Source of the DNA: CALVGQ01 sp031551965
Lineage (GTDB): Bacteria > Bacillota_I > Bacilli_A > Erysipelotrichales > Erysipelotrichaceae
Assembly (NCBI GenBank): GCA_031551965.1
Contig: JAVBMW010000035.1
Span: 26,281 to 90,280, forward strand
DNA: 64,000 bases
Direction of reading: 5' to 3'
Every line of letters starts with the position of its first letter. Within the stretch, counting starts at the first letter, position 1. Shown in pieces: positions 43,611 through 51,843 of this stretch. Position numbers and translations under genes: made by a program. Below the pieces are notes generated by a model. It was not told the origin of the DNA and did no database searches. It saw only the letters and a program-made list of their open reading frames with translations.

Positions 43611-44789
43611 ATGCAAATCGGTTATTTACAAATCAATATTGAACCAACATTTCCAGTAAATAGAATGCTAAAAGAAGAGAAACATCAAAAGGTAGCTGAT
43701 AGTTTGAATTGTCGTATTCTTGCCCTAATCAATGACAATGAAACTCCTTTTTATCATGTTTCTATTGATACAGTTGAAATATGGAAAGAAGTAGAGGATC
43801 GAATCATAGAAGTTATCGAGAAAAAATTAAATGCAAAAATCAATTGTATTTGTTCAGCAACTCATTCTCATAATTGTCCATGTATGACAACGGATGATGC
43901 GTATGTTGATTTTGTAGTCAACAAAATTGAAGAATCAGTAGATCAATTAGAATTAAAAACATATAAAAAAGTTGAATATAACTATAATTATAGCTATTTT
44001 GATCAAGTGGGAAAAAGTAGAATAGTAGATCATACCACTGCCCATGTATATGCAGAAACAGTTTCGCTTTATGGTGATGGGAAGCGAATCGTGACATTTT
44101 TGATCCATAATGTTCATCCTACAATCAAAGAATTATGGGTAGATGATTTTACTAGTGAGTATCCTGGCTATTGTATGAGAAAACTTAGTGAGCAATACCC
44201 GGATGAACATTTCACATTCCTTTTAGGACCTGCGGGGGATACTAGCCCTCACTTTGTAAGAAAGGGTCGAGATTACAATGAGATGTTACGATTGGCAGAA
44301 CTTTTAAAATGTGAGTTTGATCGTCAACTAAAATCACAAAAGCAAGAAGATAATAAAACTGTAGAGCTTAGTTATGAAGAAATAGTGATTCCGAATCTTC
44401 GTGAACAATTTGATGCTTCTAAAATCGATATGCCAGAACATCCTAATGAAGATGATATAAAAGTAATGGAGTCAATTAATAAGCCACGTAAATTCAAACG
44501 CGAACTTCGAGATTTTGAATTCTGCAATGAACATCATTTAGCACATTTGATTTTTTCAAAGGATTATTCAATGATCTTTGAACCTTTTGAGTTATATAGT
44601 GAATATTATGGGGCGGTAGATAAAAGTAAATGTTCTGTGATTTCTATATCTAAAGGATTTGATCATTATCTTACAGGATTATATTTAAATCATTTATCAA
44701 TGCATGGATCTCTTAATGATTTCTCCATCAAGACAAAGAAAAGAATGTGGGAAATTCTAAATCGTTGGAGTAGACAAGAAAAAGCTTAG
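43611..44789 (+). CDS. Neutral-ceramidase-like hydrolase
   Basis: A 392-residue protein resembling the N-terminal catalytic domain of neutral/alkaline ceramidases, zinc amidases that free a fatty acid from an N-acyl group. Two landmarks are visible: ATHSHNCP (His85, His87), like the zinc-binding THTH region, and GPAGDTSPHF (residues 206-215), like GD-x-SPN with the serine nucleophile, here Ser212. IHNVHPTIKE lies between them. Known ceramidases are about 650 residues with a C-terminal immunoglobulin-like domain and a signal peptide; both are missing here. The cytoplasmic location and PTS context argue for an acylated sugar or lactone substrate rather than ceramide. The assignment rests on short motifs. 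Confidence 0.6.
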   Translation: MQIGYLQINIEPTFPVNRMLKEEKHQKVADSLNCRILALINDNETPFYHVSIDTVEIWKEVEDRIIEVIEKKLNAKINCICSATHSHNCPCMTTDDAYVDFVVNKIEESVDQLELKTYKKVEYNYNYSYFDQVGKSRIVDHTTAHVYAETVSLYGDGKRIVTFLIHNVHPTIKELWVDDFTSEYPGYCMRKLSEQYPDEHFTFLLGPAGDTSPHFVRKGRDYNEMLRLAELLKCEFDRQLKSQKQEDNKTVELSYEEIVIPNLREQFDASKIDMPEHPNEDDIKVMESINKPRKFKRELRDFEFCNEHHLAHLIFSKDYSMIFEPFELYSEYYGAVDKSKCSVISISKGFDHYLTGLYLNHLSMHGSLNDFSIKTKKRMWEILNRWSRQEKA

Positions 44790-44847
44790 ATAGCTAAAAT
44801 TTTTGATATCAACTATAATTAAGATAATAGATAGTGAGGAAATCTTT

Positions 44848-45516
44848 ATGGAAACTTGGAAGTATGGCATTGCGATATTATTTGTGCTTGCGCTTTTTGC
44901 GTCGATTCACTTTTTTAAGAAAAAAAGAGCGAGTGATTTTGCATCAGCATTACAAAGTGGGGATTCAAAACGATATGAAAAAGCATTGTTTTCCAAAATA
45001 AATTTATTTGTGTTGGAACCAAATATGTTGTTTTTAATGAGATCTAACTACTATACTTCAAAAGGTCAACTTGATGAAGCAGAAAAATGTCTGAAAGTAG
45101 TTCATCCTGAAAAATTACATTTTGATGCAGCTATAAACTATTATCAAGCTATGATGAGTTTTACATTCAGTAATAAAGATGTCGCAAAGTTTGATAAGTT
45201 GATCGAAGGGCTAAAAAGTCGTATCACTGATGAAAATAAAGATTTCGTTAACGCTATTATAGAAAATCAAAATGTAAATCGTAAATTATATTTTGACTTT
45301 GATGCATCCGTTATTGAAGATATAAAGAAATTAGTAGAGGTAAATCATGATGAAGCTAAAGGAATGCTTTATATGAACCTTGCGAAGGCATACCATTTGA
45401 ATAAAGATGATAAACAAGCTAAAGAAAGCTTGAAACAAGCGATGAGTTATTTAAAGAATACACCATACCAGAAAGTAATTGAATCAACATTAAATGATTT
45501 ATCAATATTGGATTAA
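44848..45516 (+). CDS. Membrane-anchored TPR-like protein
   Basis: A 222-residue protein. One N-terminal membrane helix (YGIAILFVLALFASIHFF) is followed by a cytoplasmic helical domain. GQLDEAEKCLKVV and LAKAYHLNKDDKQAKESLKQ show the helix-pair pattern of tetratricopeptide-like repeats. Such proteins are usually assembly scaffolds. The frame is open from 44803, but GTGAGGA at 44835-44841 with ATG at 44848 sets the start. Its relation to the surrounding sugar genes is unclear; it has a terminator of its own. Confidence 0.6.
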   Translation: METWKYGIAILFVLALFASIHFFKKKRASDFASALQSGDSKRYEKALFSKINLFVLEPNMLFLMRSNYYTSKGQLDEAEKCLKVVHPEKLHFDAAINYYQAMMSFTFSNKDVAKFDKLIEGLKSRITDENKDFVNAIIENQNVNRKLYFDFDASVIEDIKKLVEVNHDEAKGMLYMNLAKAYHLNKDDKQAKESLKQAMSYLKNTPYQKVIESTLNDLSILD

Positions 45517-45538
45517 AAATGAGGAAACTCATTTTTTT
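45515..45538 (+). terminator. Terminator after the TPR-like gene
   Basis: AAAAATGAG pairs with CTCATTTTT around four bases, then Ts. It overlaps the stop codon. Confidence 0.8.
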
Positions 45539-45629
45539 CAAAATTTACGCATCTTTAAAGTAAATTATGACATGGAATTTTTAACCGAATCTTTTTAAAA
45601 TGAAATTAATTAAGAAAGAGGTTTATTTT

Positions 45630-46604
45630 ATGCCAAATCCAAGACCTATAAAATCTGATTTAAAATCAAAAAGAATTATTTGGGAGGAAGAAAAACCAAT
45701 TCGTTGGTCTTATATGAAAATACTCCGTGAAACAAGTAATTTAAAACAATTCTATCCTGAAATTGATCCTTATGCAGAAGTATATAAGATGAGAGATAAC
45801 TTATATTGTATCTTTACTGATAGTTTTGATGGTGCTGGTGATCCGTGGATGTATTTAATCGATGGACCAGAGAAATGTATGCTTATTGATACAGGATTTG
45901 GTGTTGGTGATTTAAAGGGGTTAGTAGAACATTTGGTTGGTGATAAACCAATACTTGTAGCGAATACGCATTCACACTATGACCATGCTTATGGAAATTG
46001 TCAGTTTGATGTTTGCTACTGCCACAAAAATGAAGTATTCCGTATGGAAACAAAAAACAATGCACATATCTGGGATTACTTATTTGATGAAACGGGAAAA
46101 CCAATTTGGACTGAATTTGATCGCAAGGATATCGTTGAATATAAACCTTATGAAATTGTTGGGATCGAAGATGGTTATATCTTTGATTTGGGACAAGGAT
46201 ACCAAGTTGAGGCAGTGTTATTACCTGGGCATACTCCTGGTCAATGTGCTTTTTATGATCATCACAATCATACGATCTTTATAGGAGATACTACAGGAAT
46301 TGGTATGCCTTTGGAAAATGAGCCCTATGGACATTTCTGCAGTGTAACTGCTTTAAGGGATGCCCTTGTAAAACTTCAACCTCGCTTCAAAGAAATCGAA
46401 GGAGTATTTCCGGGGCATGGAATGTTGGATCAATCCAGTGTTGTACTGCAATACTTATTAGATGCCGCAGAAGCAATCATCGCTAACCCTGAAAATTACG
46501 ATAGTAAAAAAGAATTTAATCGTAATGGACGACAAGGGGTTGCGTATACTAAAAATGTTCACCAAGGAAGTGCGATTCGTTACAACATGAATAATATTAA
46601 ATAA
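45630..46604 (+). CDS. MBL-fold metallo-hydrolase (set B)
   Basis: A 324-residue paralogue of the MBL-fold protein at 37636. Shared stretches include RPIKSDLK, MYLIDGPEKCM, FGVGDLKGL, ALVKLQPR and VFPGHGMLD. The metal motif is THSHYDH, with PGHTPGQ and FIGDTTG following. It lacks the insertion present in set A. The frame opens at 45600, but AAAGAGG at 45615-45621 and alignment with the paralogue place the start at 45630 (MPNPRPIKS). It lies upstream of regulator B rather than inside the PTS operon, yet both copies belong to the same parts list. Confidence 0.87.
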   Translation: MPNPRPIKSDLKSKRIIWEEEKPIRWSYMKILRETSNLKQFYPEIDPYAEVYKMRDNLYCIFTDSFDGAGDPWMYLIDGPEKCMLIDTGFGVGDLKGLVEHLVGDKPILVANTHSHYDHAYGNCQFDVCYCHKNEVFRMETKNNAHIWDYLFDETGKPIWTEFDRKDIVEYKPYEIVGIEDGYIFDLGQGYQVEAVLLPGHTPGQCAFYDHHNHTIFIGDTTGIGMPLENEPYGHFCSVTALRDALVKLQPRFKEIEGVFPGHGMLDQSSVVLQYLLDAAEAIIANPENYDSKKEFNRNGRQGVAYTKNVHQGSAIRYNMNNIK

Positions 46605-46625
46605 TGGTGACGTGTCACCATTATT
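46600..46625. repeat. 12-bp perfect inverted repeat before regulator B
   Basis: AATAATGGTGAC and GTCACCATTATT are separated by only two bases, starting at the stop codon of the MBL gene. No T run follows, so a terminator is less likely than an operator. A TATAAT box at 46638-46643 begins 12 bases further on and drives the regulator gene. Confidence 0.6.
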
Positions 46626-46664
46626 ATACTTTCAATGCTATAATGAGTAAAAGAGGGAACGCAT

Positions 46665-48605
46665 ATGCAATTATTTGAAAAACAAGCGGTGATTTTATAT
46701 TCTTTATTAACAGCTTCTAGTCCGAAAACTGGAAATGTTTTGAGTAAAAAAACAAATCTAAGCTTAAAAACAGTCAAAAAAGAAATCGATTTATTAAATG
46801 ACATGAGCGATTATATGGGCTTTCAAATCACCTCTCGATATGGGATTGGATATGAAATCGAAGTCATTGATGAAACTCATTATAATGATTTTAAGCGAGC
46901 TTTTACCTCTATTTATCATCGTAATCATTATTTTAAAGATAATCAAAATGAAAGAGCACACTTTATTGTGCGTCGTTTGTTAAGCAATGATGGAAATTTG
47001 TTTTTAGATGATTTAGCTAGTGAATGCTATTGTTCATTATCAATTATTAATCGTGATATGGTTCAAGTAAAAGAAATTTTATCATCCTATAATATAAAAG
47101 TTAAAAATCACACCAGCCATGGTTTGAGGATTGAAGGAAATGAGTGGGATATCCGCCTTGCTTTTATTGGTGAACATAAAATATATAAAAATTTTAATAA
47201 AGATATTATTCATGAGGAAAGAGATTTTGGACGTTTCTTTTTTGAAAATGAAGATGCTTATGCTCAAGTTAGAAATATTTTGAAAGAAGAATTAGTAAAG
47301 GCAAAAGTATTGATACCGCAGATTAATTTTGCGAAGATCATTTATATGATATTGCTTTCTTTTTCAAGAAAAAAATATTTTGAACATCTAAAAAATGCCG
47401 ATACTTCAATTGAACAAAGAAAGACAAGTAGAATGTTTCAAGTATCGAAAACGATATATGAACGCTTGGAAGCACAATATGATGTACTTTGGGAAGAAAT
47501 CGATGTCTTATATCTTACAACTCTATTAAAGAGCTATCGTATTTTAAAATATGATGCCTTTTTGGAGGTTACCAATTATGAAAAATCAATTGAGTTAGCT
47601 GAACAATTCATTGACTATTTTGACTTGTATGTACCTATCAAGCATTATGATCTGACAGAATTCAAACAGGATTTAAGCTGTAATTTGGAAACGTTTGGAT
47701 ATAGATGTAGGCATAATATTCATATAGATCCAGACTCAGTAATTAACTTTCAAAAAGATGGACTGATCAATGTAGATCATAGTTTGATTCTTGCCAAATT
47801 TTTAAAAGAAAAAACAAACTGGAAATTTAATATTTTAGATGTTTTGTCTCTCTATCATTTATTTGCATTATTAAATAGAAAACTTGTGAATCAAAATGTA
47901 AAAAAAGTAATGATTATTTCTAAGTTTGGTTACTATTATGCAAAGAATATGTGTGCTAATTTTGAAAGATTGGAAATGAGTTGTTCAATTGAATTTATAC
48001 CAGTAGAGTTTTTTGAACTCGATCAATTTGATATCAATGAATTTGATTTTGTATGTACTGATATAGTTGATGCAAAACAAAAAGGTTTTAATGATGATAT
48101 TATTGAACTTTATTATTATCGTACTCATGCTGAATTAAATGCCTTTATAAACCAAATCAATTGTCCAAAGGAATATCAAAAAAAGGACTTGATCGATGAA
48201 AAGACGATTTTATATGTTGATAATATCGAGGATAAAGAAGATTTAATGGAGTTTGTACAATTTAAAGTATTGAATGAATTTGAAAATGGACTTGAATATT
48301 TAAAAGATATCGAAGAAAGATCAAAAATGTTGAATCCATTAAGAAAAAATCAGATAGCGATATTGAGAAGTTTTAAAGATACGATCAATGAAAGCTTTTT
48401 CAAAATAATTGTAAGTGATAAACCCTTTAAATGGGATGATGGAATGTGTGAAATGGTATTCCTTTATAACGTTAATAATAATGATATTTCAACCTTGAAT
48501 TATTTTACAAGATTTATATCAAAGATGCTACATCGTGACGAAGTGTTATTTACATTTAATAGTCAAACAGATATTTCAATGTTAAAAAATATTTTAAAAG
48601 AATGA
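46665..48605 (+). CDS. PTS-type transcriptional regulator (BglG/Mga-like, set B)
   Basis: A 646-residue regulator of the same length and layout as the one at 40485. It has an N-terminal helix-turn-helix (LSKKTNLSLKTVKKEIDLLN), a second one near residue 115 (LASECYCSLSIINRDMVQVK), a helical PRD-like middle, an EIIB-like segment (MIISKFGYYYAKNMCANFE, about 420-440) and a degenerate EIIA-like end. The RRLLSNDGN and Y-G-YYAKN stretches match regulator A directly. Here it is oriented with, and lies just upstream of, PTS operon B, which it probably activates. The phospho-acceptor histidines cannot be assigned with confidence. Confidence 0.83.
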   Translation: MQLFEKQAVILYSLLTASSPKTGNVLSKKTNLSLKTVKKEIDLLNDMSDYMGFQITSRYGIGYEIEVIDETHYNDFKRAFTSIYHRNHYFKDNQNERAHFIVRRLLSNDGNLFLDDLASECYCSLSIINRDMVQVKEILSSYNIKVKNHTSHGLRIEGNEWDIRLAFIGEHKIYKNFNKDIIHEERDFGRFFFENEDAYAQVRNILKEELVKAKVLIPQINFAKIIYMILLSFSRKKYFEHLKNADTSIEQRKTSRMFQVSKTIYERLEAQYDVLWEEIDVLYLTTLLKSYRILKYDAFLEVTNYEKSIELAEQFIDYFDLYVPIKHYDLTEFKQDLSCNLETFGYRCRHNIHIDPDSVINFQKDGLINVDHSLILAKFLKEKTNWKFNILDVLSLYHLFALLNRKLVNQNVKKVMIISKFGYYYAKNMCANFERLEMSCSIEFIPVEFFELDQFDINEFDFVCTDIVDAKQKGFNDDIIELYYYRTHAELNAFINQINCPKEYQKKDLIDEKTILYVDNIEDKEDLMEFVQFKVLNEFENGLEYLKDIEERSKMLNPLRKNQIAILRSFKDTINESFFKIIVSDKPFKWDDGMCEMVFLYNVNNNDISTLNYFTRFISKMLHRDEVLFTFNSQTDISMLKNILKE

Positions 48606-48607
48606 AA

Positions 48608-48634
48608 AATGCTAGCTAATGCTAGTGTTTTTTT
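48608..48634 (+). terminator. Terminator after regulator B
   Basis: AATGCTAGC pairs with GCTAGTGTT (two wobbles) around TAAT, then Ts. Confidence 0.72.
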
Positions 48635-48682
48635 ATATTTACACATTTTTTCTTGTTTATAACGTAAAAAATGATATTAAAT

Positions 48683-48696
48683 TGATAGCGTTTTCA
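48683..48696. promoter_or_regulatory. cre-like catabolite control site, PTS operon B
   Basis: TGATAGCGTTTTCA differs at one position from the CcpA consensus TGWAANCGNTNWCA. It ends three bases before a TACAAT box (48700-48705), so it covers the spacer and -35 side of the promoter, as in operon A. Confidence 0.72.
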
Positions 48697-48765
48697 TTTT
48701 ACAATGTGTACATAAAGGATACAACTGATATTTTTATAAGGTTGAACCATTATATATAGGTAATC

Positions 48766-48806
48766 ACAGAAAGTTTTCGCGAATAAACAAAAATTGTTCT
48801 TTCTGT
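48766..48806 (+). promoter_or_regulatory. Branched hairpin in the leader of PTS operon B
   Basis: ACAGAAAG (48766-48773) pairs with CTTTCTGT (48799-48806). Inside are the palindrome TTCGCGAA (48776-48783) and a small stem AACAA/TTGTT (48786-48798). No T run follows. It could be an RNA target of an antiterminator-type regulator or an mRNA-stability structure; neither is shown by the sequence. Confidence 0.45.
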
Positions 48807-48841
48807 ATTATAAACAAATTCCAATAGGAGGGGGTTATTCA

Positions 48842-49612
48842 ATGTTTACTGCAATACAAGTATTATTAATTGTTTTATGGTTTACAGCCTACACAGTATA
48901 CGGACGTTTATTTGGCGCACTAGTTGCTGGAGGCTGTGTACTTCAAGCCTACGTTGTTGGTCTAATTATGGGCGACGTTCCAACTGCTTTATTAATCGGA
49001 GGAACTTATGAACTGATGAATATTGGTTTAAATCCATTAGGTGGATCAACTGTTCCAGATTACGCTATCGGATCAATTGTTGGAGCTGCATTTGGTGCTT
49101 TATACGGTATTGAAATGGGTATGTCAGTAGGTATCGTAGTAGCTACATTATCAACTACACTAGACGTATTTGCAAAAACTGTAGGTTCATTTTTCTTACA
49201 TGAAGCAAAAAAATCTTTTGCAGCTCATGATTTCAAAAAAGGTTACAATTGGATCCATTTAGGATTCTGGCCAGGTGTTTTGGTTAAAACTACTATTCCT
49301 GCATTAATTATTTTAGTTGCAGGTCAATCATTAGTTGGAGCAATCAATAGTTCTATTCCAGTTTGGCTATTAAACGGATTTAAAAATGCAGGGAACATTC
49401 TACCTTGCTTAGGATTTGCGATTTTACTTCGTTCATTACAAATTCAAGGAAATCTACAATATCTATTAATTGGTTTCTTCTTATATGCATACCTTGGTGT
49501 TAATGCTCTAGGAACAGCAGTTGTTGGACTTGCTCTTGCAATGATGGCTTTCTATCAAACAACAAGACTTAACCGAATTGAAACAGCATTAGGAGGGGAC
49601 GACGATGAGTAA
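48842..49612 (+). CDS. PTS mannose-family IIC component (set B)
   Basis: A 256-residue membrane EIIC. Family stretches are RLFGALVAGGCVLQAYVVGL, GDVPTALLIGGTYELMNIG and NPLGGSTVPDYAIGSIVG. The frame is open 48 bases upstream, but the GGAGG at 48829-48833 and the ATG at 48842 (MFTAIQ) define the start. It opens operon B, where IIC comes first, unlike set A. It overlaps the IID gene by eight bases. Confidence 0.92.
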   Translation: MFTAIQVLLIVLWFTAYTVYGRLFGALVAGGCVLQAYVVGLIMGDVPTALLIGGTYELMNIGLNPLGGSTVPDYAIGSIVGAAFGALYGIEMGMSVGIVVATLSTTLDVFAKTVGSFFLHEAKKSFAAHDFKKGYNWIHLGFWPGVLVKTTIPALIILVAGQSLVGAINSSIPVWLLNGFKNAGNILPCLGFAILLRSLQIQGNLQYLLIGFFLYAYLGVNALGTAVVGLALAMMAFYQTTRLNRIETALGGDDDE

Positions 49613-50399
49613 GTTATCGAATAAAGACGTAAAAGATTACTTGTTACGTAGCTGGAATTATCAATGGCAATCATTTAACTATGAATCAATGCAATCTCCT
49701 GGATTTGCACAAGCAATGGGACCTGCACTTGAAAAAATTTATGAAGGTAATGATGAATTAATTGCCGAAAAATTAAATAAATATTTATCTTTCTTTAATA
49801 CAGAAAGCACAATGTCTAGTATTATCTTCGGAGCATGTCTTGCAATCGAAGAAACAGAAGCTGAAGGATGTACTGATGTTTCTTTAGGTATCCGTACAGG
49901 ATTAATGGGACCGTTTGCAGGTCTTGGAGATGCCTTGTTTAAAGTAAGCTGTAAAGTTATTCTTGGATCATTGATTGGATATATGGCATTGGATGGTAGT
50001 CCATTTGGGCTAGTTCTTGGAATCTTGGTTCAAATCGTTGGATTTTATGCAATTCGTTATAGATTCTTCTGGTTAGGTTACCAACAAGGTACTGCATTTA
50101 TTACTTCAAAACAAGATCAAATCAAAGCTTTGACTAATGCAGCGGTAGTTCTAGGATTAACTGTTGTAGGATGCATGATTCCATCTACTGTAAAAATCGC
50201 CATTAAAACAGTATTCACTTATGGAGAAGCTAGTCAACCTGTGCAAGCTATCCTTGATTCAATTTTCCCATATTTATTACCAGTTATTATTACTTTAACT
50301 GTTTACTGGGGACTTGGAATTAAAAAAATGACAACAGTTAAAATGGTTTGGTTCATTATTGCAGTGGCAACAGTTTTAACTTATTTCAAAATTTTATAG
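49605..50399 (+). CDS. PTS mannose-family IID component (set B)
   Basis: A 264-residue EIID. It has SWNYQWQSFNYESMQSPGFA, then FFNTESTMSSIIFG with the FFNT motif, and LMGPFAGLGDALFKVSCKVI as the signature loop. C-terminal membrane helices complete the fold. It overlaps the IIC gene, an arrangement consistent with co-assembly, and is followed after 12 bases by IIB. Confidence 0.92.
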   Translation: MSKLSNKDVKDYLLRSWNYQWQSFNYESMQSPGFAQAMGPALEKIYEGNDELIAEKLNKYLSFFNTESTMSSIIFGACLAIEETEAEGCTDVSLGIRTGLMGPFAGLGDALFKVSCKVILGSLIGYMALDGSPFGLVLGILVQIVGFYAIRYRFFWLGYQQGTAFITSKQDQIKALTNAAVVLGLTVVGCMIPSTVKIAIKTVFTYGEASQPVQAILDSIFPYLLPVIITLTVYWGLGIKKMTTVKMVWFIIAVATVLTYFKIL

Positions 50400-50411
50400 G
50401 AGGCAAAAATT

Positions 50412-50903
50412 ATGCAAACAATATGCGCAACAAGAATTGATGAAAGACTGATCCATGGTCAAGTGGCAACCTTATGGCAAGGGTATTGGCGTTGTACTAG
50501 AATCATCGTTATTGATGAAAAATCAGCAAATGATGATGTTTTGAAAGCGGTGCTTAAAATTTCTTGTCCAAATGGAGTACGTTTGAGTGTTATCGGAGTT
50601 GAAAAAGCAGCAACGAACTTGATAAATAACAAATATGATTCTGATCGTATTACAATTGTTTGCAAGACTCCAAAAGTGTTATTGGAATTAGTTGAACGTG
50701 GGTTTATGCTAAATCAAATAACTGTAGGAAATATGTCTCGTGCTGATCACAAAATAACAGTAGCTAAAAGCATTGCCGTGACACAGGAAGACATCGAAAG
50801 TTTCAAAAAATTAAATGAACATGGTGTAAAATTAGAATATCAAATGGCACCTTCCGATTCGCCAACTGATTTTATGCCACTTTTAGAAGCTGCAATTAAA
50901 TAA
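50412..50903 (+). CDS. PTS mannose-family IIB component (set B)
   Basis: A 163-residue EIIB with the phosphorylated His15 in IDERLIHGQVATLW. IVIDEKSANDDVLK is the typical next strand-helix. Order in this operon is IIC-IID-IIB, whereas set A has IIB-IIC-IID, so the two sets are not a simple tandem copy. AGGAGGC lies just upstream of the ATG. Confidence 0.92.
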   Translation: MQTICATRIDERLIHGQVATLWQGYWRCTRIIVIDEKSANDDVLKAVLKISCPNGVRLSVIGVEKAATNLINNKYDSDRITIVCKTPKVLLELVERGFMLNQITVGNMSRADHKITVAKSIAVTQEDIESFKKLNEHGVKLEYQMAPSDSPTDFMPLLEAAIK

Positions 50904-50958
50904 TAAGACAGGGAAGAAACAAGCGTTTCTTCCTTTCTTGTAATAAAGGAGGAAATCA

Positions 50959-51843
50959 ATGAAATTAATTATAAGAGCAGATGATTTTGGCTATACAAAA
51001 GCTCACAATGATGGCACTATGAAAGCCATTGAAGAGGGTATTGTCACTTATGTGGATTTGATGCTGGATACTCCAGGAACACTAGATGCTATTGAAAGAA
51101 TCAAAGATAAACCATGGATCTCAGTGGGCTGGCATGGGGGTCATTTCTGGGGTAAACCAAAGGCTGATCCAAAACTAATTCCATCACTACTGGATGAAAC
51201 GGGTCGATTCAAGTTCAGAGTTGATCAAAAATTAAAAGATGATGTTGTCTTTGAAGAAGCTTATATTGAATGTAAGACGCAAATTGAATACTGCATTCGT
51301 CATTTAGGAAAAGTACCAGTAGCCACTACCTTTGCCTCTGATTCAATCTTTGAACAAGCACGTAAAAAGGTTTGTGATGAATATGGAATTCGTTATGATT
51401 ATATGAGAAAAAGAGATCGTAAAAGTAATATTGAAACGCAACCCAATCAAAAATATGCAGATTTAAAAATTTATATGCCTACTCAACATGATTCAATATA
51501 CAAAATTCTTTATTCTGATTACGCAGAAGAAAGAGAAAAATATGACCCAGTAAAATATTTTGTAGAAGACATAGATCATTTATTGAATGAAGAAGTAGTT
51601 ATTACGGCATGGCATCCAGGATATTTGGATGATTATATTTACTTTGATTCTTCAAAACATTTTAATTTAGCTAGAGTCATTGACATCAAGGCACTATGTT
51701 CTGAAGAACTTAAACAGTGGATCATCGATAATAAAATTGAACTCATTAATTTAAATGATGCCTTACTAGGTACAAATGATTATCAAAACTATTTAAAGTT
51801 AAAAAATAGTCCCTTAGCAATTATTAAAACAGGAGGAAATTAG
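50959..51843 (+). CDS. YdjC/ChbG-type carbohydrate deacetylase (set B)
   Basis: A 294-residue YdjC-family protein with the metal-binding IIRADDFGYTKAHNDG, the histidines of GWHGGHFWG and TAWHPGYLD. It closely resembles the set A protein (LMLDTPGT, KQWIIDN, INL/T-DALLGT near the end). It lies inside PTS operon B between IIB and IIA, which supports a role in deacylating the freshly phosphorylated sugar. AAAGGAGGAAA precedes the ATG. Confidence 0.9.
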   Translation: MKLIIRADDFGYTKAHNDGTMKAIEEGIVTYVDLMLDTPGTLDAIERIKDKPWISVGWHGGHFWGKPKADPKLIPSLLDETGRFKFRVDQKLKDDVVFEEAYIECKTQIEYCIRHLGKVPVATTFASDSIFEQARKKVCDEYGIRYDYMRKRDRKSNIETQPNQKYADLKIYMPTQHDSIYKILYSDYAEEREKYDPVKYFVEDIDHLLNEEVVITAWHPGYLDDYIYFDSSKHFNLARVIDIKALCSEELKQWIIDNKIELINLNDALLGTNDYQNYLKLKNSPLAIIKTGGN

